DNA of 64,000 nt from Achromobacter sp. RTa (GCF_000757485.1 NZ_JPYO01000045.1:41999-105998), one strand, 5' to 3'; shown: positions 28,358-36,929, numbered from the stretch's first letter. The notes: a model not told the origin generated them from the letters alone. Numbers and translations are program-made.

Positions 28358-30004
28358 ATGCCTGAGTCTGGCCCTGCCTCCGCTCATGCGTCCGCCGCGC
28401 GGCGCACGGGGCGCCGCCTGTCATGGATTTGGCTGGTGCCGATCATTGCGGCGCTGGGCGGGCTATTCCTGGTGGTGCGTGTCTGGATGGAGGCCGGCCC
28501 CACGGCCACCATCAGTTTCCAGACCGCCGAAGGGCTGGAGGCCGGCAAGACGCAGGTGCGCTACAAAGAGGTCAACGTCGGCCTCGTCGAGCGCGTGGCC
28601 CTCAACCCCGACCGCTCCGGCGTCATCGTGACGATACGGATCGACAAGGACGCCGGCAATCTGCTGAGGGAAGGCACCCGCTTCTGGGTGGTGCGGCCCC
28701 GCCTCACGCTGAGCGGGGTGTCCGGCCTGGGCACGTTGCTGTCCGGCGCCTACATCGGCATGGATCCCGCCGACCGGCACGGTGAGGAAGGCGGGCGCTT
28801 CGCGACCAAGTCTTCCTTTACGGGCCTGGAAATTCCACCCGAAGTGACTCAGGACCGGGCAGGCAAGCGCTTTACGCTGAAAGCCCGGGACCTGGGATCG
28901 CTCGACGTGGGATCTCCGGTGTACTACCGGCGGATTCCGGTGGGGCAGGTAGTGGGCTATCACCTGGACGCCAACGGCGAGGGGGTCGACGTGCAGGTTT
29001 TCGTCGATGCCCCCAATGACGCCTACGTCAACGCCGCGACCCGGTTCTGGAACGCCAGCGGCGTCGATTTCAGCGTCGACGCACGGGGGCTGCAGATGCG
29101 GTCGCAGTCGCTGCTTTCGGTGATCGTGGGCGGCGTCGCCTTCGATACGATCGAACAGCGGGAGCGCGTGGCCGCCAAGGCCGACGCGGAATTCCCCATT
29201 TTTCCGTCCGAGAGCGCCGCCCGCGCGCAACCGGACGGCGTGCCGCTGCATATCCGCATGCGCTTCGATCAATCGGTCCGGGGCCTGACGGTGGGGGCGC
29301 CCATCGACAGCAACGGGGTTTCAATCGGCCAGGTGGACTCCATCGGGCTGGAGCTGGACCGGACGACCAACCAGTTCTACGCCGAGGTGGGGGCCACGCT
29401 CTACCTCGAGCGCCTGGGCGCCAAGACGATGGGCGAAATCAAGGAATACTCCGGGTCTTCGCTGGAGCATCCCAGCGGAAAACTATTGACCGCGATGATC
29501 GAGCACGGCCTGCGGGCGCAGTTGCGCATCGGCAATCTGCTGACCGGCCAGTTGTATGTCGCCATGGCGGTCTTCCCGGATGCCAAGCCGGTGTCGTTCA
29601 AGATGGAGCAGACGCCGACCATCCCGACGGTGCCGAATAACCTCGACCAGTTGCAGCAGCAGGTCAACAGTATCCTGGTCAAACTGGACCGGGTGCCTTT
29701 CGAGGCGCTGGGCAACGAGCTGAACAACCTGCTGCGCGGAACGGCCAGCCTGATGAAGCGACTGGACACGCGCCTGGCGCCCGAGGCCCAGGCCATGCTG
29801 AAGCAGGCCAGCAAGTCGCTCGCCGCGGTCGGAGGCGTGCTGAATCCCGATGCCGAATTGCCGGCAAGCGCGGGCACGGCCTTGCAGGAGCTGTCGCGCG
29901 CCGCCAGATCGCTGCGCGAACTGGCCGATTACTTGCAGGCCTATCCTGACGCGCTGCTGCGCGGCCGCGCGCAGGACGGCCCATCTTCGCGCCCGCCGCG
30001 CTAG
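28358..30004 (+). CDS. pqiB: MCE-domain intermembrane transport protein PqiB
   Basis: 548 residues from the ATG at 28358, with GAGG 9 nt upstream. One N-terminal transmembrane helix (LSWIWLVPIIAALGGLFLVV) anchors it in the inner membrane. Three MCE domains follow (beginning near TATISFQTAEGLEAGKTQVRYK, ERFTLKARDLGSLDVGSPVYYR-like, and LHIRMRFDQSVRGLTVGAP), then a coiled-coil C-terminal part. In E. coli PqiB hexamers form a tube across the periplasm for lipid transport together with PqiA and PqiC. Neither partner is adjacent here. Its stop shares CTAG with the convergent kinase gene. Confidence 0.92.
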   Translation: MPESGPASAHASAARRTGRRLSWIWLVPIIAALGGLFLVVRVWMEAGPTATISFQTAEGLEAGKTQVRYKEVNVGLVERVALNPDRSGVIVTIRIDKDAGNLLREGTRFWVVRPRLTLSGVSGLGTLLSGAYIGMDPADRHGEEGGRFATKSSFTGLEIPPEVTQDRAGKRFTLKARDLGSLDVGSPVYYRRIPVGQVVGYHLDANGEGVDVQVFVDAPNDAYVNAATRFWNASGVDFSVDARGLQMRSQSLLSVIVGGVAFDTIEQRERVAAKADAEFPIFPSESAARAQPDGVPLHIRMRFDQSVRGLTVGAPIDSNGVSIGQVDSIGLELDRTTNQFYAEVGATLYLERLGAKTMGEIKEYSGSSLEHPSGKLLTAMIEHGLRAQLRIGNLLTGQLYVAMAVFPDAKPVSFKMEQTPTIPTVPNNLDQLQQQVNSILVKLDRVPFEALGNELNNLLRGTASLMKRLDTRLAPEAQAMLKQASKSLAAVGGVLNPDAELPASAGTALQELSRAARSLRELADYLQAYPDALLRGRAQDGPSSRPPR

Positions 30005-30564
30005 CTCGCGGCCAGCCGGCGGGCGATCTCACGCGCGCTCGACGCCGGATCGCTGCTCGACGTGTCCAGCACCCAATCGCTGAAAGGACGCGAAGCGTAG
30101 CCTTCGCGGTACATCTGTGCAACGCGTTGACGTTCCCATTCCGTCAATATGCGTCCGCCTCTGTCGGATTGGGCGGCCGCGAGCGTGGGAGCAAGCGTAA
30201 TGACGCGCAAGCGGGCGCTGCGCCGCTCGCAGGCGGCCAGGATTCGTTCGTAGCCCTCTTGGTCCAAGGGATAAGCGACGACCAGGTAGGAATCCCGCGC
30301 TGCGCCGATCAGGCGCGTGATGCGAGCAAGCGCCAGCTCCCACTGTTCGGTATACGGCAGGTGGCTGGGCGCATCGTGGTCATCGCCATCGATGAACCGC
30401 GCGGCCGGCAGCAGGGCCGCCAGCGCTGCGCCGACGGTGGATTTTCCGCTGTTGATCGGACCGTTGAGGTGGATGACATTCAATGCAGGGGGGGAAATGG
30501 GAAACTCCTTGGCTGGGGCCGGGAACGGCGCTTGCTGCTGGGCGCCGTGAACGTCGTCGCTCAT
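30001..30564 (-). CDS. P-loop NTPase / small-molecule kinase-like protein
   Basis: 187 residues. A Walker A motif is clear at about residue 35 (LNGPINSGKSTVG), followed by an Asp-rich stretch (FIDGDDHDAP) in the place of the shikimate- or gluconate-kinase DxD. A central YLVVAYPLD strand could be Walker B. The first 28 residues are Pro/Ala-rich and may not be translated if a TTG closer to the P-loop is used. The substrate is unknown; nucleotide, antibiotic or sugar kinases share this fold. Confidence 0.7.
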   Translation of the reverse strand: MSDDVHGAQQQAPFPAPAKEFPISPPALNVIHLNGPINSGKSTVGAALAALLPAARFIDGDDHDAPSHLPYTEQWELALARITRLIGAARDSYLVVAYPLDQEGYERILAACERRSARLRVITLAPTLAAAQSDRGGRILTEWERQRVAQMYREGYASRPFSDWVLDTSSSDPASSAREIARRLAAS

Positions 30565-30596
30565 GGCAAGGGCGAGGCGCCCGAGAGGGACAGAGC

Positions 30597-30854
30597 ATGG
30601 ATCATAGTGAAATGATGGCGCGCATGATCACACAGCCCGTCGCGCCGGGCAGATTCGACCACTGGGATGGAATTCTTTCCGCCTATGCGGACTGCCTGTT
30701 GCAGGTGCAGGCCAAGCTGACGGATGCGGATATCAAGCGCTTCCTGGACGTGGGGGCGCTGGTGTTCCGCACCTGCTGCCAGGAAGAGGCGCGGCGGCGA
30801 TGGACCGCCGAGGAAATGGCGCTGTACCAGCACAAGCGCCGGTTCGAGGCATAG
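30597..30854 (+). CDS. Small hypothetical cytoplasmic protein
   Basis: 85 residues from the ATG at 30597, preceded by GAGAGGGA at 7 nt; an earlier in-frame start at 30483 lacks a site and overlaps the kinase gene. The sequence is mostly helical (DHWDGILSAYADCLLQVQAKL, KRFLDVGALVFRTCCQEEARRRW) with three Cys and many charged residues. No family recognised. It is divergent from the P-loop gene with a 32-nt gap. Confidence 0.6.
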   Translation: MDHSEMMARMITQPVAPGRFDHWDGILSAYADCLLQVQAKLTDADIKRFLDVGALVFRTCCQEEARRRWTAEEMALYQHKRRFEA

Positions 30855-30875
30855 GGCGCCGCGCAGCCGCGCGCT

Positions 30876-31184
30876 TCAGAACAGGCAGTGGCGCAGGGCG
30901 AACTTGCGCCCGAAGGCGCGGACCTCGTCGCCCTCCACCGAGGCCGTCACGTCCCAGCGGTCGCCGCGGGTGACCAGTATCGACCGGCTTGAAATGACAT
31001 GGCGCAGCGCAAAGCGCCAGAACTCGGCCTCGGAGCCCACCGGTTCGAGGTCGTGCGGGCCGATGAGGAGCCGCGCAGGGCGGGGCGTTGCGCCGAGCGA
31101 CCATCGCAGGGCGACCGTAAGGAACGCGAAACGCGCCGAGAACGACGATGGCTGGACGCACAGCACGCGGATTCTGTTGTTCAT
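30876..31184 (-). CDS. Small hypothetical protein
   Basis: 102 residues from the ATG at 31184 with GGAGAGG upstream; a longer frame to 31280 is possible but unsupported. The N-terminal half is hydrophobic and basic (IRVLCVQPSSFSARFAFLTVALRW), the rest mixed. The family is not recognised. It is convergent with the 85-residue gene and follows the TetR gene on the same strand. Confidence 0.5.
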   Translation of the reverse strand: MNNRIRVLCVQPSSFSARFAFLTVALRWSLGATPRPARLLIGPHDLEPVGSEAEFWRFALRHVISSRSILVTRGDRWDVTASVEGDEVRAFGRKFALRHCLF

Positions 31185-31284
31185 GGCCGGACCCTCTCCA
31201 GGTAGGGCCAGCGTAGCAAATGTGTCCGGACGCTTCCATACCGCCTTTGGCGGATTCGGGCCCGCGTTGCCGGGCAGCAACCGC

Positions 31285-31869
31285 TCAGCCCCGCCGCAAG
31301 CCCCGCAGCATCAAGTCCAGCGCCTGCAGCGCCTGGGGCAGCCGCGCTTCGTCCGCGGGATCCTCCGCGATCCAGAAGGCGCTTTCGGACAGGCTGCCGT
31401 TGACCAGCCGGGCAAGCGCTTCCGGCGCTGCGGCTTCGATCGCGTTTTCGTCCATCATCCGCCGCAGCAGGGCGCCCAGCGACGCCAGGCAACGCTGCTG
31501 GGCGGCATCCGGGGCGGGGCCCAGTACGGCCCGCGCGTCCTGCAGCACGATGCGCCGGATCTCGGGTTCGGCCGCCATCTGGAGGTAGGCGCGGCAGCGC
31601 TCGCGGAAGGCCGTCCAGGCATCGGGCGCCCGCGCCGCGATCGCGTCCAGGCGCTCATCCATTTCGCCGTCCATCTGTTCCACGACCGCGGCCAGCAAGC
31701 CCTGCTTGCCGCCGAAGTGGTGGTAGAGCGCGCCGCGGGTCAGGCCGGCAGCCCCGGTGAAATCGTCCATGGACGTCGCCGCGTAGCCCGCTTGCCGGAA
31801 GGCCTGCCGCGCCGCGGCCAGCAGTTTTGCGCGGGTGGCTTCGATCATCTCTGCGCGGGAGCGGGCCAT
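31285..31869 (-). CDS. TetR-family transcriptional regulator
   Basis: 194 residues from the ATG at 31869, preceded by AAGGAGG. The N-terminal helix-turn-helix is typical: AARQAFRQAGYAATSMDDFTGAAGLTRGALYHHFGGKQGLLAAVV. The C-terminal ligand domain is helical and variable. It is divergent from an MFS exporter-like gene, with two palindromes between, so it probably represses that gene and itself until a ligand binds. Confidence 0.92.
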   Translation of the reverse strand: MARSRAEMIEATRAKLLAAARQAFRQAGYAATSMDDFTGAAGLTRGALYHHFGGKQGLLAAVVEQMDGEMDERLDAIAARAPDAWTAFRERCRAYLQMAAEPEIRRIVLQDARAVLGPAPDAAQQRCLASLGALLRRMMDENAIEAAAPEALARLVNGSLSESAFWIAEDPADEARLPQALQALDLMLRGLRRG

Positions 31870-31883
31870 CTTGTCCTCCTTGA

Positions 31884-31932
31884 ACATACGGGCCGTATGT
31901 AAATTGACATACGCAATGTATGTGAATACGAT
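31884..31932 (+). promoter_or_regulatory. Two TetR-type operators overlapping the MFS promoter
   Basis: ACATACGGGCCGTATGT (31884-31900) has perfect 8-bp arms around one base, and ACATACGCAATGTATGT (31907-31923) has perfect 6-bp arms. The centres are 23 bp apart, about two helical turns, and share ACATAC half-sites. A promoter TTGACA (31904-31909), 17-nt spacer, TACGAT (31927-31932) runs through the second site, so binding would block transcription of the MFS gene. Confidence 0.8.
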
Positions 31933-31962
31933 CTCGCTGTCCATACGATTCAAAGGGTCCTG

Positions 31963-33153
31963 GTGTCCAATCCGTATCGCGAGCTGTTCAAGGCGCCAGG
32001 CGCTACCGGTTTTGTGCTGGCCGGCGCGGTCGCGCGCCTGCCCCTGCCCATGATAGGCATCGGCATCATCACGATGCTGTCGGCGGTGCGCGGCGCCTAC
32101 GCGCTGGCGGGCGCCGTCGCGGCGACCTTCGCGCTGGCCACGGCCCTGCTTGCGCCGCGGATTTCACGCCTGGTAGACCGGCACGGCCAGGGCAGGGTGC
32201 TGCCCATGGCGGCGGGCCTGTGCGTCCTGGGGTTGGCGGGGCTGGCCGCCTGCGTCCGGTGGCAGGCGCCGGACTGGGCCCTGTTCGTCTGCGCCGCGCT
32301 GGCGGGCTGCCTGCCCAGCATGCCGGCGATGATACGGGCGCGGTGGACAGAGATCTTTCGCGACAAGCCGCAGCTGCGCACCGCCTATGCGCTGGAGTCG
32401 GTTGCGGACGAACTCAGCTTTATCGTCGGGCCGCCGCTGTCCGTGGGCCTGAGCGTGCTGTTTTTCCCCGAGGCCGGTCCGCTGACGGCCGCGTTGCTGC
32501 TCGCGGCCGGGGTTGCCGCCTTCGTGCTGCAACGGGCCACGGCGCCCGCAGTGCGGGCGCGCGCGCAGGGCCGCGAGGCGTCGGTGTTGCGCATGCCCCT
32601 CATGCCGTCCCTGCTGGCGATGATGGCCGCCATGGGCGTGATCGTGGGCACTATCGACGTGCTGAGCGTGGCATTCGCCCGGCAGCAGGATATGCCCGCC
32701 GGAGCGAGCCTGGTGCTGTCCGCCTACGCGCTGGGCTCCTGCGTGGCGGGCCTGGTGTTCGGCGTGCTGAAGTTCCGGATGCCGTTGACGCGCCTGTTGG
32801 TGGCGGCCGCCGCCGTGACGGCCTTCACGACGGTTCCTTTGCTGCTGGTGAGCGACCTGTTGGGCTTGTCGCTGGGCGTGCTGCTGGCCGGCCTGTCGTT
32901 TGCGCCGACGATGATCATCGCGATGGCGCTCGTGGAAAGCAATGTGCCCGGCCATCGCCTGACAGAGGGGCTGACCTGGCTGGTCACGGGCCTGGGCGCG
33001 GGCGTGGCGGCGGGGGCGGCGCTGGCCGGCTGGGTAGTCGACCACCATGGCGTGCGCGCGGGCTTCTGGACGGCCGTGGGCGCGGGGGCCGTGGTGCTGC
33101 TGGCCGCGCTTCCGGCGGCGCGCGGCCCCCGCGGCGCGCGCGTGGGCGCCTGA
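31963..33153 (+). CDS. MFS transporter, probable exporter controlled by the adjacent TetR
   Basis: 396 residues from a GTG at 31963 with about twelve hydrophobic segments. The loop RISRLVDRHGQGRVLP stands for motif A. The length and the divergent TetR partner are typical of small-molecule or drug exporters, but no substrate can be named. The C-terminal GARVGA tail is short. A GTG start with only a weak ribosome site suggests low basal expression. Confidence 0.85.
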   Translation: MSNPYRELFKAPGATGFVLAGAVARLPLPMIGIGIITMLSAVRGAYALAGAVAATFALATALLAPRISRLVDRHGQGRVLPMAAGLCVLGLAGLAACVRWQAPDWALFVCAALAGCLPSMPAMIRARWTEIFRDKPQLRTAYALESVADELSFIVGPPLSVGLSVLFFPEAGPLTAALLLAAGVAAFVLQRATAPAVRARAQGREASVLRMPLMPSLLAMMAAMGVIVGTIDVLSVAFARQQDMPAGASLVLSAYALGSCVAGLVFGVLKFRMPLTRLLVAAAAVTAFTTVPLLLVSDLLGLSLGVLLAGLSFAPTMIIAMALVESNVPGHRLTEGLTWLVTGLGAGVAAGAALAGWVVDHHGVRAGFWTAVGAGAVVLLAALPAARGPRGARVGA

Positions 33154-33202
33154 CGCCGCGCGCGGATAGAATGGCCGGTCGGCCCATTCTCAGGAGCAGG
33201 CA

Positions 33203-33604
33203 ATGTCCAGAACCGTAGTCAATCCCGATAGCGTATTCGACTCCGTGCAATACGGTTTCAGCCAGGCCGTGATCGTGACGGGGCAGCGCCGCATGCTCTT
33301 GTCGGGCCAGGTAGGCGTCGATGCCGACGCGCGCACGGTCGGCCCCGGGCTGCAGGAGCAGACCGAGGCCGCGCTGGACAATATCGAGCGCGTGCTCGCC
33401 GTTGCAGGCGGCACGCTGGGGCAGGTCATCATGCTGCGCATCTATATCTGCGAGTCGGCGCGGGAAGACCAGGAGGTGATCGCCCAGGCGCTGCGCGACC
33501 GTTTCAAGAAGGATCCGCCGCCTTCGTCCTGGATCATCGTCAGCGGGCTGTCTTTGCCCGAGTGGCTGATAGAAATCGAAGCAGAGGCCATGCTGGACTG
33601 CTGA
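33203..33604 (+). CDS. Rid-family protein lacking the deaminase arginine
   Basis: 133 residues of the YjgF/YER057c/UK114 fold (SQAVIVTGQRRMLLSGQVGVDA, LDNIERVLAVAGGTLGQVIMLRIYI). Canonical RidA has an Arg in a PARS motif that holds the imine substrate; here the matching stretch reads PPPSSWIIVSGL, so that Arg appears to be missing. Such members usually do not hydrolyse 2-aminoacrylate and their role is open. It lies downstream of the MFS gene by 49 nt and may be co-transcribed. Confidence 0.85.
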   Translation: MSRTVVNPDSVFDSVQYGFSQAVIVTGQRRMLLSGQVGVDADARTVGPGLQEQTEAALDNIERVLAVAGGTLGQVIMLRIYICESAREDQEVIAQALRDRFKKDPPPSSWIIVSGLSLPEWLIEIEAEAMLDC

Positions 33605-33645
33605 ACGGGAGCTGGCCGCGCAGCCATCCGGGTCATCGGCAGGCG

Positions 33646-34557
33646 CTAGGGCTTGTCGCGCCAGGGCGGGGTGGAGAACGCGGCGCGCAGGTGGGCCAGG
33701 AACCCCGCGGTCCGGGCGGGAAGGTCCTGCCGCGACTTGACCAGGGCCACCACGTTCGCCTGCGGCAGGCTCCAGCCGGCCAGCAACGGCACCAGCCGGC
33801 GCGCATGCACATGCGCCGCCACGTCCCATTCCGAACGCACGATGATGCCGTGCCCCGCCAGCGCCCATTCCACGGCGGTTTCCCCCGCGTTGCTCGACAG
33901 CACCGGCGAAACGCGCACGCCGACGGCAGGCCCGCGGCCCTGCTTGAACCGCCACAAGGTCACGTCCTCGTCGTTTTCGCGCAAGGCGATGCAGTCATGC
34001 CCCCGCAGGTCTTCCGGCTTGGCAGGAGCACCGCGCCGCGCCAGGTAGGCGGGGGAGGCGCACAGGATCCGGCGATTGGGCGCCAGCGGGTAGGCGACCA
34101 GCGTGGAATCGCGTAGCTCGCCGATATGCACCATGACGTCCCAGTCGTCGGCGGCCAGCCGTGGCGGTCCGTCGGACAGGGTGAGGCTGGCCGTGACGTT
34201 TTCGCCGTGCTGGCGGAATTCCGCGACCAGCCCCGCCACGTAGCGCTGGCCGAAGCCCAGCGGCGCAACCACGCGCAGGTGGCCCGCCACCACGCCCCGC
34301 CTGCCCGCCAGTTCGTCCGCCAGGTTGCCCAGCTCGCCGCAGATCTGTTCCGCCCGCAGCGCCAGCAGCCGGCCCTCGTCGGTCAACGCCGTGCCGCGTC
34401 CCGACCGGTTGACCAGCCTTACGCCCAGGCGTTTTTCCAGCGCGTGCAGCCGTTGCGTGACGGCCGGCGGCGTCACGTCCAGCGCGCGCGCAGCCTCCGC
34501 CAGGGAGCGGGTAACCGCCAGGCTCAGGAAGAAACGCAGGTCATCCGTGGTAATCAT
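33646..34557 (-). CDS. LysR-family transcriptional regulator
   Basis: 303 residues. The N-terminal winged helix is standard (LRFFLSLAVTRSLAEAARALDVTPPAVTQRLHALEKRLGVRLVNRS), followed by an effector domain of about 210 residues (VAGHLRVVAPLGFGQRYVAGLVAEF). It is divergent from a DSD1-like PLP enzyme, and a LysR-type T-N11-A palindrome lies between them. It probably activates that gene in response to its substrate. Confidence 0.95.
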   Translation of the reverse strand: MITTDDLRFFLSLAVTRSLAEAARALDVTPPAVTQRLHALEKRLGVRLVNRSGRGTALTDEGRLLALRAEQICGELGNLADELAGRRGVVAGHLRVVAPLGFGQRYVAGLVAEFRQHGENVTASLTLSDGPPRLAADDWDVMVHIGELRDSTLVAYPLAPNRRILCASPAYLARRGAPAKPEDLRGHDCIALRENDEDVTLWRFKQGRGPAVGVRVSPVLSSNAGETAVEWALAGHGIIVRSEWDVAAHVHARRLVPLLAGWSLPQANVVALVKSRQDLPARTAGFLAHLRAAFSTPPWRDKP

Positions 34558-34568
34558 TCAGGCACGCA

Positions 34569-34583
34569 TTAATTGATGATTAA
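34569..34583. promoter_or_regulatory. LysR-type binding site
   Basis: TTAATTGATGATTAA is a perfect palindrome of T-N11-A form with 5-bp arms around 5 bases. It sits 12 bp from the LysR start codon and about 100 bp from the DSD1-like start, a usual place for an autoregulatory LysR site. Confidence 0.65.
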
Positions 34584-34683
34584 GGCGTTATTAAACACGC
34601 CATGCCGCCGCCGCGCCATACTGCGTTCATGCGGACGCCGGGCTGCCCCCCGCGTCCTTTCGATTCGCCATACCGAGGCCCTC

Positions 34684-35841
34684 ATGAACCAAGCTACCGA
34701 CCCGTCCACCGTGGACACCCTGGATACGCCATGCCTGTTGCTCGACGAGACCCGCATGACGCGCAACATCGAGCGGCTGAATGCGCTGATGGCGAGGCAC
34801 GGGGTGCAATTGCGTCCCCACCTGAAAACGCCCAAGTCCATCGAGGTGGCGCGCCGTCTCATGGCCTCGCCGCAGGGGCCCGCCGCCGTTTCGACGTTGC
34901 AGGAGGCAGAACAATTCGCCGCGGCCGGCGTCACGGACCTGCTGTACGCCGTCGGGGTCTCGCCCGCGAAGCTGGATCGCGTGCTGGCATTGCGCCGGCG
35001 CGGCGTCGATCTTACCGTGGTGGTCGACAGCATCGACGCGGCGCTTGCGGTGGCCCGCCGGGCCCGTGAAGCCGGCGACGCCATTCCGGCCTTGATCGAA
35101 ATCGATTGCGACGGCCATCGCGCGGGCGTGCAGCCGGGCAACACCGGGCAATTGCTGGCCATCGCCCGCGCGCTGCATGAAGAGGGCGCCTGCCTGCGGG
35201 GCGTCATGACGCACGCAGGCGAATCCTATGGCTGCGACAGCGTCGAGGCGATCGCGGACATGGCCGAGCAGGAGCGCATGGCGGCCGTCAGCTGCGCGCA
35301 GGCCATCCGCGAGGCCGGCCTGCCGTGCCCGGTGGTCAGCGTGGGCTCCACGCCCACGGCCCATTTCGCGCGCAGCCTGGAGGGCGTGACGGAAGTCCGC
35401 GCCGGCGTGTACGTCTTTTTCGACCTCGTCATGGCGGGCCTGGGCGTGTGCGCGGTGGATGACATCGCCGCCACGGTATTGACGACAGTGATCGGGCACC
35501 AGCCGGACAAGGGGTGGATACTGGTCGACGCCGGATGGATGGCCATGTCGCGCGACCGCGGAACCGCAAGGCAGCGGGTGGACCAGTTGTATGGGCTGGT
35601 CTGCGATGCGGATGGCAAGGTCTATCCCGACCTGCTGCTGGCGGAGACCAACCAGGAGCAGGGCATCATCAAGGTGCGCCCCGGCAGCGGCGCCGCCTTG
35701 CCCGAGCTGCCGCTGGGCGCGAAGCTGCGGATCGTGCCCAACCACGCCTGCGCCACCTGCGCGCAGCACGAGGCCTATGAGGTCGTGCGCTCCGGTTCGC
35801 CGCAGATTGTGGCGCATTGGGAACGCTTCCGCGGCTGGTAG
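34684..35841 (+). CDS. DSD1-family PLP enzyme (D-serine dehydratase-like / D-threonine aldolase-like)
   Basis: 385 residues from the ATG at 34684 (MNQATDPSTVDTLDTPCLLL); an ORF extension to 34573 runs into the LysR operator and is rejected. Fold-type III PLP barrel with the lysine in LRPHLKTPKSIEV. The C-terminal PNHACATCAQHEAY carries the His and Cys that bind zinc in D-serine dehydratase. The reaction is either D-serine to pyruvate and ammonia or cleavage of D-3-hydroxy amino acids. The following RidA gene, which destroys the 2-aminoacrylate made by serine dehydratases, favours a dehydratase. Confidence 0.88.
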   Translation: MNQATDPSTVDTLDTPCLLLDETRMTRNIERLNALMARHGVQLRPHLKTPKSIEVARRLMASPQGPAAVSTLQEAEQFAAAGVTDLLYAVGVSPAKLDRVLALRRRGVDLTVVVDSIDAALAVARRAREAGDAIPALIEIDCDGHRAGVQPGNTGQLLAIARALHEEGACLRGVMTHAGESYGCDSVEAIADMAEQERMAAVSCAQAIREAGLPCPVVSVGSTPTAHFARSLEGVTEVRAGVYVFFDLVMAGLGVCAVDDIAATVLTTVIGHQPDKGWILVDAGWMAMSRDRGTARQRVDQLYGLVCDADGKVYPDLLLAETNQEQGIIKVRPGSGAALPELPLGAKLRIVPNHACATCAQHEAYEVVRSGSPQIVAHWERFRGW

Positions 35842-35864
35842 GCGCAATCTTGGGGAATGCACTC

Positions 35865-36251
35865 ATGGAAATGATCCATACGCACAAGGCGACGCCTCCC
35901 GCCGGCCACTATTCGCAGGCGGTGCGCGCCAATGGCTTCGTATTCGTCTCGGGGCAATTGGGATTCCTGCCGGCCGCGGGGCCCGGCGAGCGGCCCGTGC
36001 TGGCCAGCGGCGCGGCTGCCCAGGCCCGCGAGGCGCTGCGCAGCGTGCAGGCGGTCCTGGAGGCCGCGGGTTCGTCCCTGCCGGCGGTGGCCAACGTGAC
36101 GGTATACATACCGGACGTGGGCCTCTGGGATGAAGTCAACCGGGTCTACGAGCAATGTTTCGGCGAACACCGCCCGGCGCGCGAGATCGTGCCTACCCGC
36201 GAATTGCACTACGGGGCGCTGGTGGAAATCAGCGTCGTCGCGGTGGGGTGA
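35865..36251 (+). CDS. RidA-type enamine/imine deaminase
   Basis: 128 residues. The Rid fold is clear (HYSQAVRANGFVFVSGQLGF, VQAVLEAAGSSLPAVANVTVYI). The PARE motif keeps the arginine that binds the substrate carboxylate, unlike the Rid protein encoded at 33203. It lies 23 nt after the DSD1-like gene and probably clears 2-aminoacrylate released by that enzyme. Confidence 0.9.
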   Translation: MEMIHTHKATPPAGHYSQAVRANGFVFVSGQLGFLPAAGPGERPVLASGAAAQAREALRSVQAVLEAAGSSLPAVANVTVYIPDVGLWDEVNRVYEQCFGEHRPAREIVPTRELHYGALVEISVVAVG

Positions 36252-36345
36252 GGGAGGACGCGGGCCGGCGGGGGCTGCCCGCGGCCCGCGCCCATACCGC
36301 GCCTATAATGCGAGCGCCTGAATGCCTTCGGGGGAGATCGTTCGC

Positions 36346-36618
36346 ATGCAGTACGAATACCTGTTCTGGTCCATGGCCGCAGTGGTTGCGGCGGCCCTGG
36401 CCGGCGGCGCGCTCTGCGGCCGCCTGAGTTCCGTCAAGCATGTGCTCGCGGGCGTCGCCGCGCTTGCGGCGGCGGTTTTCGCCGCGGTGTTCGTGCTGTC
36501 GCGCCGCGGCGGCTTCAGCGATCTATCGGTGATGCTGTCGATCGCCGCCTTCATGTTCAGCCTGGTGATCGGCACTGCGGCGTCGCTGCTCACGCGGCGC
36601 ATCCTGCGGCGCCGCTGA
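36346..36618 (+). CDS. Small membrane protein of unknown function
   Basis: 90 residues from the ATG at 36346, with GGGGAG 9 nt upstream; an in-frame ATG at 36322 would add eight residues. Three hydrophobic segments are visible (LFWSMAAVVAAALAGGAL, HVLAGVAALAAAVFAAVFVL, VMLSIAAFMFSLVIGTAASLL), and the protein ends in an Arg cluster (TRRILRRR). A TATAAT at 36304-36309 may be its -10 box. No family recognised. Confidence 0.65.
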   Translation: MQYEYLFWSMAAVVAAALAGGALCGRLSSVKHVLAGVAALAAAVFAAVFVLSRRGGFSDLSVMLSIAAFMFSLVIGTAASLLTRRILRRR

Positions 36619-36632
36619 GCCTGTCCGGCGCG

Positions 36633-36929
36633 TCATTCTTCCGCGTCGAAATCCTCGTCGTCGTCTTCCTCGTCCTGTTCCAGCGCGTCGTAGCCTTTCC
36701 AGGTGATGCGCCAGCGCGTCGCGCCGGCATTCGCGGCGGTTTCGCTTACCTGTTTGACCAGGCCGGCGTCCTCCAGAAGGTCCAGGTGATGCGCGATCAG
36801 CTGCAGGCCCTGTTCCTCCGGATGCGGCGCCAGGGCCGCGTTCTTGATGTCGTGCGTGCTCAGGTTGGGGCCCGGCGCGTCGCGCAGGGCGCCCAGGATC
36901 GTGACGACCAGATCGAAATCGCGTTGCAT
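36633..36929 (-). CDS. DUF2513-like winged-helix protein
   Basis: 98 residues from the ATG at 36929 (MQRDFDLVVTILGAL), chosen because DUF2513 proteins start this way and GGTGG precedes it. HHLDLLEDAGLVKQV and RWRITWKGYDALE form a winged helix as in small DNA-binding regulators. The C-terminal 15 residues are almost all Asp and Glu (EQDEEDDDEDFDAEE), a strongly acidic tail. DUF2513 genes are often found in phages and mobile regions, but no other mobile gene lies nearby. Confidence 0.7.
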   Translation of the reverse strand: MQRDFDLVVTILGALRDAPGPNLSTHDIKNAALAPHPEEQGLQLIAHHLDLLEDAGLVKQVSETAANAGATRWRITWKGYDALEQDEEDDDEDFDAEE

